A DNA stretch of 6,933 nucleotides from Dehalococcoidia bacterium UBA2777 (GCA_002352365.1 DEIJ01000069.1:411-7343), one strand, 5' to 3'; positions 1 to 6,281 are shown, counted from the first letter of the stretch. Translations and numbers: made by a program. Notes: a model not told the origin generated them from the sequence alone.

Positions 1-70
1 AACCGCCCATGATGGTTTACTTTGTCTTCTAGAAATTAGCCGCCTTTCCGATGAATGGGGCACACTCCTG

Positions 71-1276
71 CTAGGCACCTGTGGTGGTAGAGCGAGTTAT
101 CCCCTCTTCCCTTAGCCTGGCTAGTCTCTCCGCAGGATATCCCAAAAGATCCGAAAGGATCTCTTCAGTATGCTGGCCCAACAGAGGAGGGGACTCAAAA
201 GCCTTTCTTATCTCATCGGGTGTTGCTGACATCTTGATGGGATTCCCGGCCAGCTTTATCTTCCCCCCCAGGGCATGATCTAAAGTTATTACCATATCTT
301 GATGGAGCACCTGTGGGTCACCAAGAGCTTTAGCTATAGTGTTTACCGGAGCAGCAGCAATACCTTGGGCGTTAAGCAGCTCTACCCAAGTTTCAGTCTC
401 TTCTCTGCCGAAAGCTTGGGACAGGATAGCATTAAGCTCGCCTTTATATTTGAGCCTTTCTGCTCTAGTGGCAAATCTAGGATCATCTATATATTGCTCA
501 ATTCCCAGCACTTGAGCTACTCGAGGCCAACCTTCGGCTATGGCAATGTAGCCATCCTTGGTGGGGAAGGCTCCATAGGGGATGACCGAGAAATGTCCCG
601 AACCCTGAGGCCCAGGGATATCTCCGGAAAGAAAATAATAGGAGACAAAATAGGAGAGCAGAGCTATCATCCCATCCAGCAAAGAGATATCCACCTTCTG
701 ACCCTCACCAGTTTGCTGCCTGGCAATATAAGCTGCCAGAATACCCAGGGCAGCATATACCCCCCCGGCCATATCAGCAATGGAGATGCCATAGCGCACC
801 GGCGGCCTACCTGGTTCACCAGTAAGAGTCATTGCTCCACTCATCGCTTGAGCGATCAGATCATAGCTGCGTCGCCCTTGATAGGGACCCGTGGGGCCGA
901 AACCAGTAATGGAGCAGGAAATAATCTGGCAGTTGATTCCCTTTAAGGTATTATAATCGACACCAAGCCTCTCCACTACGCCAGGATTGAAATTATCTAT
1001 GACTACATCAGCGATTTTAACTAGCTGGTAGAAAATCGCTTTGCCTTCCTTGGTCTTCAGATCCAAGACCATGCTCTTCTTGTTTCGATTGAAAGCAAGA
1101 TAGTAATAGCTCTCTCCCTGGTAAGCATAAAAGGGGAACTCTCGGGTAAAATCACCTTGTGGCGGCTCGATCTTTATTATTTCGGCACCTAAATCTCCCA
1201 GTATCATAGAGGCATAAGGTCCAGCTTGTACCTGTGTCAGGTCTAAAACTCTTATCCCCGCCAAGCTAGTCTCCAT
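71..1276 (-). CDS. CaiB/BaiF family (class III) CoA-transferase
   Basis: Cytoplasmic enzyme expected to move coenzyme A from an acyl-CoA donor to a free carboxylic acid through an aspartyl-CoA thioester; the acids cannot be read from sequence. The 401-residue protein has the usual family length. It opens with LAGIRVLDLTQVQAGPYAS and LGAEIIKIEPP, followed by FNRNKKSMVLDL, DVVIDNFNPGV and SITGFGPTGPY. In GISIADMAGG the Asp, about residue 168, matches the catalytic Asp169 of formyl-CoA transferase. The C-terminal PPLLGQHTEEIL is also typical. I start it at ATG 1276, which has AGGGAAGGG six bases upstream, rather than at an in-frame TTG at 1297 that would add seven residues. It lies 31 nt downstream of the carboxyltransferase gene on the same strand, so co-transcription is likely and the two may act on related CoA esters. 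Family assignment is secure; substrate assignment (formyl, succinyl, mesaconyl, carnitine or aryl types) is not possible. Confidence 0.93.
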   Translation of the reverse strand: METSLAGIRVLDLTQVQAGPYASMILGDLGAEIIKIEPPQGDFTREFPFYAYQGESYYYLAFNRNKKSMVLDLKTKEGKAIFYQLVKIADVVIDNFNPGVVERLGVDYNTLKGINCQIISCSITGFGPTGPYQGRRSYDLIAQAMSGAMTLTGEPGRPPVRYGISIADMAGGVYAALGILAAYIARQQTGEGQKVDISLLDGMIALLSYFVSYYFLSGDIPGPQGSGHFSVIPYGAFPTKDGYIAIAEGWPRVAQVLGIEQYIDDPRFATRAERLKYKGELNAILSQAFGREETETWVELLNAQGIAAAPVNTIAKALGDPQVLHQDMVITLDHALGGKIKLAGNPIKMSATPDEIRKAFESPPLLGQHTEEILSDLLGYPAERLARLREEGITRSTTTGA

Positions 1277-1282
1277 AGAAAG

Positions 1283-1291
1283 CCCTTCCCT
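1283..1291 (-). promoter_or_regulatory. Ribosome binding site of the CoA-transferase gene
   Basis: AGGGAAGGG on the minus strand ends six bases before ATG 1276. It decides the start in favour of that ATG; the upstream in-frame TTG at 1297 has no comparable site. Confidence 0.7.
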
Positions 1292-1307
1292 GCCCAAAAT
1301 TATGGCG

Positions 1308-2864
1308 TTAAACAGGGATATTCCCGTGCCTCTTAGGATATCTGGCTACCTTTTTGTTTCGTAGCAATTCAAGCGTCTTTATTAACTGCCACCTAGTATC
1401 TCCTGGCCCAATGACATCGTCAATATGAGTGCTCTTTGAGGCTACTGCTAAGGGGTTGGCATATCGCTCTCGATATTCTCTGATCTTTTGTGCCCTGAAC
1501 TGCTCTGGCTCCGGGGCCCTTTTTATATCCTCGGCATGGAATAGGTCCACCGCTTGTTCTGCCCCTAGCGTGCCAATCTCAGCTATAGGCCAGGCAAAGA
1601 CAAAATCGGTCCCCAGCCCGGGTAAAACACCCATCCCCAAATTACCCCCTCCATAGGCTTTACGTATTACCACCGCGATTCGGGGTACCATGGCTTCGCA
1701 CAGGGCATAGAGGACCTTGGCTCCATGGCGAATTATTCCCCCATGTTCCTGCCCAGATCCCGGGGCATAGGCTGGGGTGTCCACCAATAAAATTAGCGGT
1801 ATATTGAAACAGTCACAAAATCTCATAAATCTGGCTTGCTTATCTGAGCTATCAATGGTCAAACTGCCAGCACGCACCATCGGCTGATTGGCCACAATCC
1901 CCACCGCATAGCCAGCTAGTCGGGCAAAGCCAACTATTATCTCTGGGGCAAACTCCTCTTTTACCTCTAGGAAATCTCCGTTATCCACCAGGCGAACTAT
2001 CACCTCATGCATATCATAAGGTTTATGGGGATCGGTAGGCACAATCGTGGCAAGCTCATCCTCCCTTCGATCGGGCTCATCATCATTGGTAATTAGCGGC
2101 GGGGCCTGCCGATTATTTGCCGGAAGGAAGCTGAGCAATTGTCTAATTTTCTGGAAGCAGTCCACTTCACTTTTCACCCTGAAATCACACACCCCAGAGA
2201 GGCGGGCATGAACTTTAGCCCCACCTAATTCCTCCATGCTGATATCCTCCCCCATCACCGACCTGACGATACGCGGGCCGGTAATGAACATATGACTGAT
2301 CCCGTCTACCATGAAGACAAAATCGGTTAAGGCGGGGGAGTAAACTGAAATACCAGCACATGAACCTAAAACAGCGGAGATTTGAGGGATTACCCCCGAT
2401 GCCTGGGTATTAGGGAAGAATATTGAGTTACCACACTTTTCGTCTCTAGCTTGGGCAGCATCCCAAGCATTTGGCTGATCCATTCTTCCTGCTCGGGCAC
2501 CGGGGGAGTCGAATAAACCGATTAGCGGCACCCCCATATCTAATGCCCGCTCCACCGTTCTATACATCTTATAACCATGTAGAGGACCTATTGATCCAGC
2601 TAAAACTGTGCTATCTTGGGAGAAGAGGCAAATAGTTCTTCCCTCTATGGTACCATATCCGGTGACAATTCCATCTCCAGGAGCGCCTGGGTGATGTTGC
2701 ACCAACATATTCCATTCCACAAAGCTGCCTGGGTCAACAAGTAATTCTATTCTTTCCCGGGCAAAAAGCCTACCTTTTTCGTGTTGCTTGGCTATCCTCT
2801 GTTCCCCTCCTCCTAAAGCAGCTATCCTCTTAGCTTCCTCAAGCTCTCTACTTCTCTGTTCCAT
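1308..2864 (-). CDS. Acyl-CoA carboxylase/decarboxylase carboxyltransferase subunit (PccB/MmdA family), divergent
   Basis: Carboxyltransferase subunit of a biotin-dependent acyl-CoA carboxylase or decarboxylase, moving a carboxyl group between carboxybiotin and an acyl-CoA. The 518 residues match the usual length of about 510-520. An N-terminal crotonase-like half has RIAKQHEKGRLFARERIELL, then ASGVIPQISAVLGSCAG, YSPALTDFVFMV, FITGP and EELGGAKVHA. The C-terminal half has IIVGFARLAGYAVGIVANQP, QEHGGIIRHGAK, RKAYGG and the ending KRHGNIPV. Family signatures are altered: DSGGAR reads DSPGAR (residues 119-124) with about ten extra residues after it; DVPGFLPGTAQE reads DTPAYAPGSGQE; GGAYDVM reads GGGNLGM (405-411). 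I choose ATG 2864, preceded by AAGGGAG. An in-frame ATG at 2954 would add 30 residues unlike the family and has no ribosome binding site. No biotin carboxylase, biotin carrier or decarboxylase membrane subunit is nearby. Propionyl-, methylmalonyl-, methylcrotonyl- or geranyl-CoA type specificity cannot be settled. Confidence 0.92.
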   Translation of the reverse strand: MEQRSRELEEAKRIAALGGGEQRIAKQHEKGRLFARERIELLVDPGSFVEWNMLVQHHPGAPGDGIVTGYGTIEGRTICLFSQDSTVLAGSIGPLHGYKMYRTVERALDMGVPLIGLFDSPGARAGRMDQPNAWDAAQARDEKCGNSIFFPNTQASGVIPQISAVLGSCAGISVYSPALTDFVFMVDGISHMFITGPRIVRSVMGEDISMEELGGAKVHARLSGVCDFRVKSEVDCFQKIRQLLSFLPANNRQAPPLITNDDEPDRREDELATIVPTDPHKPYDMHEVIVRLVDNGDFLEVKEEFAPEIIVGFARLAGYAVGIVANQPMVRAGSLTIDSSDKQARFMRFCDCFNIPLILLVDTPAYAPGSGQEHGGIIRHGAKVLYALCEAMVPRIAVVIRKAYGGGNLGMGVLPGLGTDFVFAWPIAEIGTLGAEQAVDLFHAEDIKRAPEPEQFRAQKIREYRERYANPLAVASKSTHIDDVIGPGDTRWQLIKTLELLRNKKVARYPKRHGNIPV

Positions 2865-2871
2865 TTCAAAT

Positions 2872-2878
2872 CTCCCTT
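2872..2878 (-). promoter_or_regulatory. Ribosome binding site of the carboxyltransferase gene
   Basis: AAGGGAG on the minus strand lies seven bases before ATG 2864. It supports that start over the ATG at 2954, where the preceding bases show no purine-rich site. Confidence 0.7.
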
Positions 2879-2885
2879 TGGCTAC

Positions 2886-2914
2886 ATTATAGCCCTCCCC
2901 ACCACAGGCCACAA
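2886..2914 (-). promoter_or_regulatory. Candidate sigma70-type promoter for the carboxyltransferase/CoA-transferase unit
   Basis: On the minus strand a perfect TATAAT (2891-2886) is preceded, with a 17-bp spacer, by TTGTGG (2914-2909), which matches three of six bases of the -35 consensus. Transcription would begin near 2879, leaving a leader of about 15 nt that contains the ribosome binding site. It lies within the extra codons of the rejected long start at 2954, which is a further reason to prefer the shorter protein. This is a prediction by eye; no operator is evident. Confidence 0.45.
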
Positions 2915-2952
2915 TTTCAAAGCAGCTTGAAAAATACTTCGCATTAGAGGAC

Positions 2953-3177
2953 ATGACATCTTGGCAGGCTATAAATGCTCAACATCCCGCGGGAACAATT
3001 ATCTCAGGGAATACAATCACCGGGGCTAGCTATGGAATCGAAGTTAGTGGTGGTGGCCACGAACGCAGGTGGCGACTTCACCGCTGCCCTGGCTGTAGCT
3101 GCCGCGGCGTAGTAGCTTTTGATCTGCTGAGACGTAGACGTAAGGCGCGATTCTTCTTGCCCGAACCCGAAGGTTAA
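2953..3177 (+). pseudogene. Remnant 3' end of a beta-helix surface protein with C-terminal membrane anchor (frame-disrupted)
   Basis: One plus-strand frame reads TIISGNTITGASYGIEVSGGG (about 2995-3057), which resembles one coil of a parallel beta-helix (PbH1/NosD-like) repeat. It then becomes a Cys/Arg-rich string unlike a protein. The next frame over (3053-3109) reads ATNAGGDFTAALAVAAAA and stops at 3110. The first frame then resumes with VVAFDLLRRRRKARF (3109-3153) and stops at 3175. Joined, the pieces give beta-helix coil, Gly-rich linker, hydrophobic helix and basic stop-transfer tail, the normal layout at the end of an anchored surface protein. This implies two compensating indels and loss of the 5' part. 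There is no credible start upstream: the open frame runs back to 2893 through the leader of the opposite gene. Alternatives are assembly indels or chance. The family resemblance comes from a short stretch only. Confidence 0.4.
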
Positions 3178-3246
3178 CCAAGAAAAGAAGGTGAAGTGGA
3201 ATGATTAGCCTGATATTCGGGCTGGGTGGCAGGATTTTAGGGCTAT

Positions 3247-3275
3247 TTACCACAGTGAGCAGTGAGCGCTATAAT
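3247..3275 (+). promoter_or_regulatory. Candidate sigma70-type promoter for rsmI
   Basis: TTACCA (3247-3252, four of six consensus bases) and a perfect TATAAT (3270-3275) are separated by 17 bp. Transcription would begin near 3282, giving an untranslated leader of about 165 nt before the rsmI start. The spacer is almost filled by a tandem AGTGAGC repeat. It is the best plus-strand promoter match I can find ahead of rsmI. Confidence 0.4.
3254..3267 (+). repeat. Tandem 7-bp repeat AGTGAGC x2 inside the promoter spacer
   Basis: Two exact head-to-tail copies of AGTGAGC sit between the predicted -35 and -10 boxes of the rsmI promoter. They could be an operator or a replication-slippage duplication; two short copies alone do not distinguish these. 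Confidence 0.5.
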
Positions 3276-3435
3276 GTTCCTAGTAGCCTTCAGGTGCTGG
3301 GGGCGACAGGGAACTATGATCTTTATAGCCACTGCGCTGCCAGCCACCATCGTGTCAGGTACAGTATGGTGGCACTGAGTATCGAGATCTTGCTGCTAAT
3401 GTCGATTTAGCAGTCAAACTCTGGCGGATGAAATT

Positions 3436-3439
3436 AGGG
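3436..3439 (+). promoter_or_regulatory. Ribosome binding site deciding the TTG start of rsmI
   Basis: AGGG lies eight bases before TTG 3448. The in-frame codons back to the stop at 3397-3399 include no ATG or GTG, and an ATG at 3428 is out of frame. TTG 3448 also gives the family-typical N-terminus PILYIVATPIGNL. Confidence 0.55.
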
Positions 3440-3447
3440 CTAAAGCC

Positions 3448-4281
3448 TTGCCTATCCTTTACATTGTAGCTACTCCTATTGGCAATCTGGAGGACATCAC
3501 TTTACGTGCTCTGCGTATCTTGAAAGAGACGGGGCTTATTGCCGCTGAGGATACGCGTAAGACGAAGCGCTTGCTGGCCGCTTATCACATCGATACCCCC
3601 CTAACTAGTTACCACGAGTATAATAAAAAATCTAAACTGGGTTATCTTTTAAACTGCTTAAGGGGGAAGGATATCGCCCTTGTTTCCGAGGCAGGGATGC
3701 CAGGATTAAGTGATCCAGGGTACGAGCTTATTGTGGCCGCTGCGCAACAAGGTATCCCAGTGGTGCCTATCCCTGGCCCATCAAGCGTTCTCACTGCTTT
3801 AGTAGTCTCTGGACTACCCCCCGGCCAATTTGTTTACCTTGGTTTCCTCCCCCGAAGGAGGGGGGAGAGAAGAGGCCTTCTGGAATCAATCGCTGCTGAA
3901 CCTCGCACCATTATAGCCTTTGAATCCCCCCATCGCCTCTTAGCTACGCTGGCTGACTTGAGGGAAGTTTTAGGAGACAGAAAAATTGCCATATGCCGGG
4001 AACTAACTAAGAGACATGAAGAAGTCTTTCGAGGGGAGGTGAGCGCAGCCATAAAGCATTTCGGGCAGCCGCGGGGGGAGTTCACCTTGGTTATAGAAGG
4101 AAAGACAGGGGTGATGAAGACAGGGTTAACTTCAGAGATAAAAGAGGAACTCCGCCAATTGCGTCGCCAAGGTGTTAACGCTAAAGAGGCAATAAGCCTA
4201 CTATCCTCAAAAAAAGAGCTAGCCAAGAACGAGCTTTACCGCGCTTGGCTGCAGATAGGCAGAGAAGACGAAAGAAGTTGA
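3448..4281 (+). CDS. rsmI: 16S rRNA (cytidine(1402)-2'-O)-methyltransferase RsmI
   Basis: Uses S-adenosylmethionine to methylate the 2'-hydroxyl of C1402 in the decoding centre of 16S rRNA, in the cytoplasm. The 277 residues match the normal length and show the tetrapyrrole-methylase fold from start to end: LYIVATPIGNLEDITLRAL (about 3-21), IAAEDTRKTKRLL, the SAM-site loop ALVSEAGMPGLSDPGYE, VPIPGPSSVLTAL, GFLPRR, TIIAFESPHRL, ICRELTKRHEEVFRG, and GEFTLVIEG. The C-terminal helical domain follows, with RRQGVNAKEAISLLSSKKELAKNELYRAWL. The loop carries Glu and Met where DAGTPG is commonest, a conservative variation. Translation starts at TTG. It is the only plus-strand gene here, transcribed away from the carboxyltransferase unit and toward secG, so it appears to be a single-gene unit within the window. 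Confidence 0.97.
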   Translation: MPILYIVATPIGNLEDITLRALRILKETGLIAAEDTRKTKRLLAAYHIDTPLTSYHEYNKKSKLGYLLNCLRGKDIALVSEAGMPGLSDPGYELIVAAAQQGIPVVPIPGPSSVLTALVVSGLPPGQFVYLGFLPRRRGERRGLLESIAAEPRTIIAFESPHRLLATLADLREVLGDRKIAICRELTKRHEEVFRGEVSAAIKHFGQPRGEFTLVIEGKTGVMKTGLTSEIKEELRQLRRQGVNAKEAISLLSSKKELAKNELYRAWLQIGREDERS

Positions 4282-4594
4282 GCGACGTTACACAAAGGGG
4301 CCGGCCTCACCAATTCTCATAATTCCTTCTGCCTGGGGCTGCCCTTCACCGACCGAATTGATATACCAGACCTCGAGATGAGTTGTGTTGGGCAATGGTT
4401 AGTATTGCCTGCCTTTGGGGCCATTTCAGCTTGCCAGCTACGCCCAGCAAACTTGGTCTCTATTTTCCCCCCGGAAATGATAAGTGTATGGGTGGCATTC
4501 TCATTTTGCAAAAACCTGGCGCTTTCTTTTTGGGTCGACACATACTGGGTCAAGACAAACCTCGATAAATTTAAATCTTAAATCACTGGGGTAG
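4282..4594. other. Convergent intergenic region between rsmI and secG, no supported gene
   Basis: This stretch separates two converging genes, so both transcripts should end in it, yet I find no GC hairpin followed by a T-run on either strand. It holds one clear short inverted repeat (4391-4409). On the minus strand a 36-codon frame (4398-4288) reads HLEVWYINSVGEGQPQAEG and looks coding-like, but it starts directly after a stop. The neighbouring frame (about 4575-4317), which would lead into it, has no good start or ribosome binding site. These may be fragments of one decayed gene or chance; I do not recognise a family. Confidence 0.5.
4391..4409. repeat. Short inverted repeat (6-bp stem, 7-nt loop)
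   Basis: GGCAAT and ATTGCC flank the loop GGTTAGT, and a G-T pair could extend the stem by one. No T-run follows in either direction, so it is not a standard intrinsic terminator. Its place in the rsmI-secG gap makes a role at a transcript end possible but unproven. Confidence 0.4.
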
Positions 4595-4816
4595 TTAAGT
4601 TCCCAGCCTGAGGCTAAATATGGCAAGGATGATAAATAAAGCTGCCAGAACAATGGTGGAGCGAAATAAAGTTTTTTCCACCCCTCGCCGGGTGCGATAT
4701 ACCGAGTCAGGCTGGCCAAAAATGCCTCCCAGCCCTCCCCCCCTCACCTGGAGCAGGACAAAGGCTACCAATGCCACTGACACTATTATTTGAGCGATAT
4801 TAAGATAACCTGCCAC
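4595..4816 (-). CDS. secG: Protein translocase subunit SecG
   Basis: Small inner-membrane subunit of the SecYEG channel, which aids SecA-driven export. The 73 residues have the family layout: membrane helix one (about 4-23, YLNIAQIIVSVALVAFVLLQ), a Gly-rich cytoplasmic loop with the conserved RGGGLGGIFG (25-34), a basic stretch with RTRRGVEK, and membrane helix two (about 52-70). The start is GTG at 4816, one base after the gatB stop, with AGGAG six bases upstream inside the end of gatB. Translation is therefore probably coupled to gatB. It is the last gene of the birA-gatB-secG run; the stop codon sits inside a weak CTGGG/CCCAG hairpin with no T-run behind it. Confidence 0.94.
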   Translation of the reverse strand: MAGYLNIAQIIVSVALVAFVLLQVRGGGLGGIFGQPDSVYRTRRGVEKTLFRSTIVLAALFIILAIFSLRLGT

Positions 4817-4817
4817 T

Positions 4818-6269
4818 CTACTCTCCTAGCGCGTGATGCAATACTTCATTTACTAGTTTAGGATTGGCCCGACCTTTACTCTGCTTCATTACCTGCCCCA
4901 CGAGAAAACTCAGAGCTTGTGTTTTGCCTGACTTGAAATCGACTACCGCTGGGGTATTGTCAGCGATGACCTGGTTTACTATTTCCTCCACTACTGCCAG
5001 CTCACTGATTTGAGTTAGCCCCTGTTCGGCAACGATCTCGCCAGGACGCTTGCCAGTGTAAAACATTTCTTGGAAGACTGCCTTGGCTGAGGTTGAGCTA
5101 AGAATACCCTGTTCTATCAAGTCCACCATCTCTACCAGGTGGCTAGGAGTAACTTTAGATTCGGTGATGTCTTGACCGGTTAGGTTGAGCAATCGAGCAA
5201 AGTCCCCTAAAAGCCAGTTGCTTATTGTTTTAGCTTCCTTCTGGGGCGATGGCCCGTGTCTTAGGTTCAGGCAAGCCTCAAAATAATCGGCTAAAGACCT
5301 GGAGACAGTAATCAGGTTGGCATCATAGGCCGGTAAGCCATACCTCGCCATGAAACGATCATATCTTGCTTGAGGTAGCTCAGGGAGGTGGGAGCTGAGC
5401 TCCTCAACCCAAGCGGCAGTCAGCTGAAGCGGAGGTAAATCTGGCTCAGGGAAGTAGCGATAATCATGGGCATATTCTTTGCTGCGCTGTGAGACCGTCA
5501 TCCCTTTCTCTTCCACCCAGCCTCGCGTTTCTTGTACCACATGCTCCCCCTGTTCTACCGCCTTCCTCTGGCGCTCTGCTTCATACTCCAGAGCCCGATA
5601 AACAGCCTTAAAGCTATTCATATTCTTGACTTCTACTTTGGCCAGGCCTGAACTACAATTTAGGGGGCGAATACTAATATTAGCATCGCATCGGAAGCTT
5701 CCCTCCTCCATGTTTCCGCTCGAGACCCCCAGATATTGAAGGATAGTACGCAACTTAACCAGGAACTGCCTCGCTTCCTCAGGGGAATTTAACTCAGGTT
5801 CACCCACAACCTCCATCAATGGTACCCCAGATCGATTAACATCGACTAAAGTATATGATTCTCCCCAAGAGCTGGTGCAATGTACCAGTTTGGCTACATC
5901 CTCCTCTAGGTGAACCCGGATGATTCCAATCCTTTTCCCCGGTTCAATATCTAGCCAGCCGTGGCGGCCAATGGGAGCATCGTATTGAGAGATTTGGTAA
6001 CCTTTCATCAGGTCGGGGTAGGGATAATTCTTGCGGTCAAACTTGGCATACTCGGATATAGTGCAGTTTAGTGCCAATGCGGCCATTATGGTGAACTCCA
6101 CTGCCCGGCGATTAATTGTCGGCAAAACTCCAGGCATACCCAAGCACACTTGGCAAACATGGGTATTGGGTGGAGTATTAGCATAGTCCGTGCTACAGGA
6201 ACAGAACATCTTGCTCTTGGTCAAAAGCTGGGCATGAACCTCCAAGCCGATGATAGTAACAAAATCCAT
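4818..6269 (-). CDS. gatB: Aspartyl/glutamyl-tRNA(Asn/Gln) amidotransferase subunit B
   Basis: Kinase and tRNA-binding subunit of GatCAB, which converts mischarged Glu-tRNA(Gln) or Asp-tRNA(Asn) to the amide form using ATP and ammonia delivered by GatA. The 483 residues match the family. The N-terminus has IGLEVHAQL (7-15), and the four metal-ligand cysteines C23, C25, C39 and C42 are present. Then come FDRKNYPYPDLMKGYQISQYD (about 77-97), LEEDVAKLVH where EEDAGKL is usual, DVNRSGVPLMEVVGEPE, RCDANIS, EVKNMNSF and YRYFPEPDLPPL. The C-terminal YqeY-like tRNA-binding tail ends with FLVGQVMKQSKGRANPKLVNEVL. ATG 6269 is preceded by AAAGGATC, which overlaps the birA stop. gatA and gatC are not adjacent, which is common. 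Presence of the gene suggests the indirect route for charging Gln and/or Asn tRNA. Confidence 0.97.
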   Translation of the reverse strand: MDFVTIIGLEVHAQLLTKSKMFCSCSTDYANTPPNTHVCQVCLGMPGVLPTINRRAVEFTIMAALALNCTISEYAKFDRKNYPYPDLMKGYQISQYDAPIGRHGWLDIEPGKRIGIIRVHLEEDVAKLVHCTSSWGESYTLVDVNRSGVPLMEVVGEPELNSPEEARQFLVKLRTILQYLGVSSGNMEEGSFRCDANISIRPLNCSSGLAKVEVKNMNSFKAVYRALEYEAERQRKAVEQGEHVVQETRGWVEEKGMTVSQRSKEYAHDYRYFPEPDLPPLQLTAAWVEELSSHLPELPQARYDRFMARYGLPAYDANLITVSRSLADYFEACLNLRHGPSPQKEAKTISNWLLGDFARLLNLTGQDITESKVTPSHLVEMVDLIEQGILSSTSAKAVFQEMFYTGKRPGEIVAEQGLTQISELAVVEEIVNQVIADNTPAVVDFKSGKTQALSFLVGQVMKQSKGRANPKLVNEVLHHALGE

Positions 6270-6281
6270 TTTAGTGATCCT

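Larger units (their letters stand above)
3178..3447 (+). other. Non-coding or decayed region between the beta-helix remnant and rsmI
   Basis: I see no gene I would defend here. It holds a candidate rsmI promoter and a leader of about 165 nt. A 69-codon frame at 3201-3410 has AGGTGA eight bases before its ATG and a hydrophobic start (MISLIFGLGGRILGLF), but its later part is rich in His, Ser and Arg and looks untranslated. An overlapping 34-codon frame at 3274-3378 contains the hydrophobic string MIFIATALPATIVSGTV. The two frames cannot both be real, and either may be debris of a lost membrane protein gene. Confidence 0.5.

Noticed and set aside
1..70. Possible start of a further minus-strand gene at ATG 10
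   Set aside because: Only three codons are visible and no good ribosome binding site precedes the ATG. The segment is otherwise an unremarkable stretch downstream of the CoA-transferase, with no terminator seen.
299..946. 215-codon open frame on the plus strand within the CoA-transferase gene
   Set aside because: It is antisense to a clearly identified gene in a conserved region, has no plausible ribosome binding site and its translation resembles no family.
3044..3253. 69-codon minus-strand frame upstream of the carboxyltransferase
   Set aside because: No start signal or recognisable protein; it is antisense to the beta-helix remnant and the rsmI promoter.
3201..3410. Possible small membrane protein gene with an AGGTGA site before its ATG
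   Set aside because: Only the first 16 residues look protein-like, it covers the best rsmI promoter, and nothing supports it beyond the ribosome-binding-like bases. Kept as a note in the intergenic entry only.
3834..4226. 130-codon minus-strand frame inside rsmI
   Set aside because: Wholly antisense to the conserved RsmI frame; composition is that of a shadow frame.
3448..4281. RsmI SAM-loop variation (SEAGMPG for SDAGTPG) as a sign of changed function
   Set aside because: The substitutions are conservative and all other RsmI motifs are intact, so this is ordinary family variation.
4293..4310. GGGGCCGGCCTC palindrome after rsmI as a terminator
   Set aside because: The two arms leave no loop and no T-run follows, so it does not meet the pattern of an intrinsic terminator.
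4378..4581. Overlapping plus-strand small frames between rsmI and secG
   Set aside because: No ribosome binding site, odd composition, and mutually overlapping; no evidence of coding.
4282..4594. tRNA, tmRNA or SRP RNA in the convergent gap
   Set aside because: I saw no T-loop consensus, acceptor-stem pairing or SRP-type GGAAG core on either strand.
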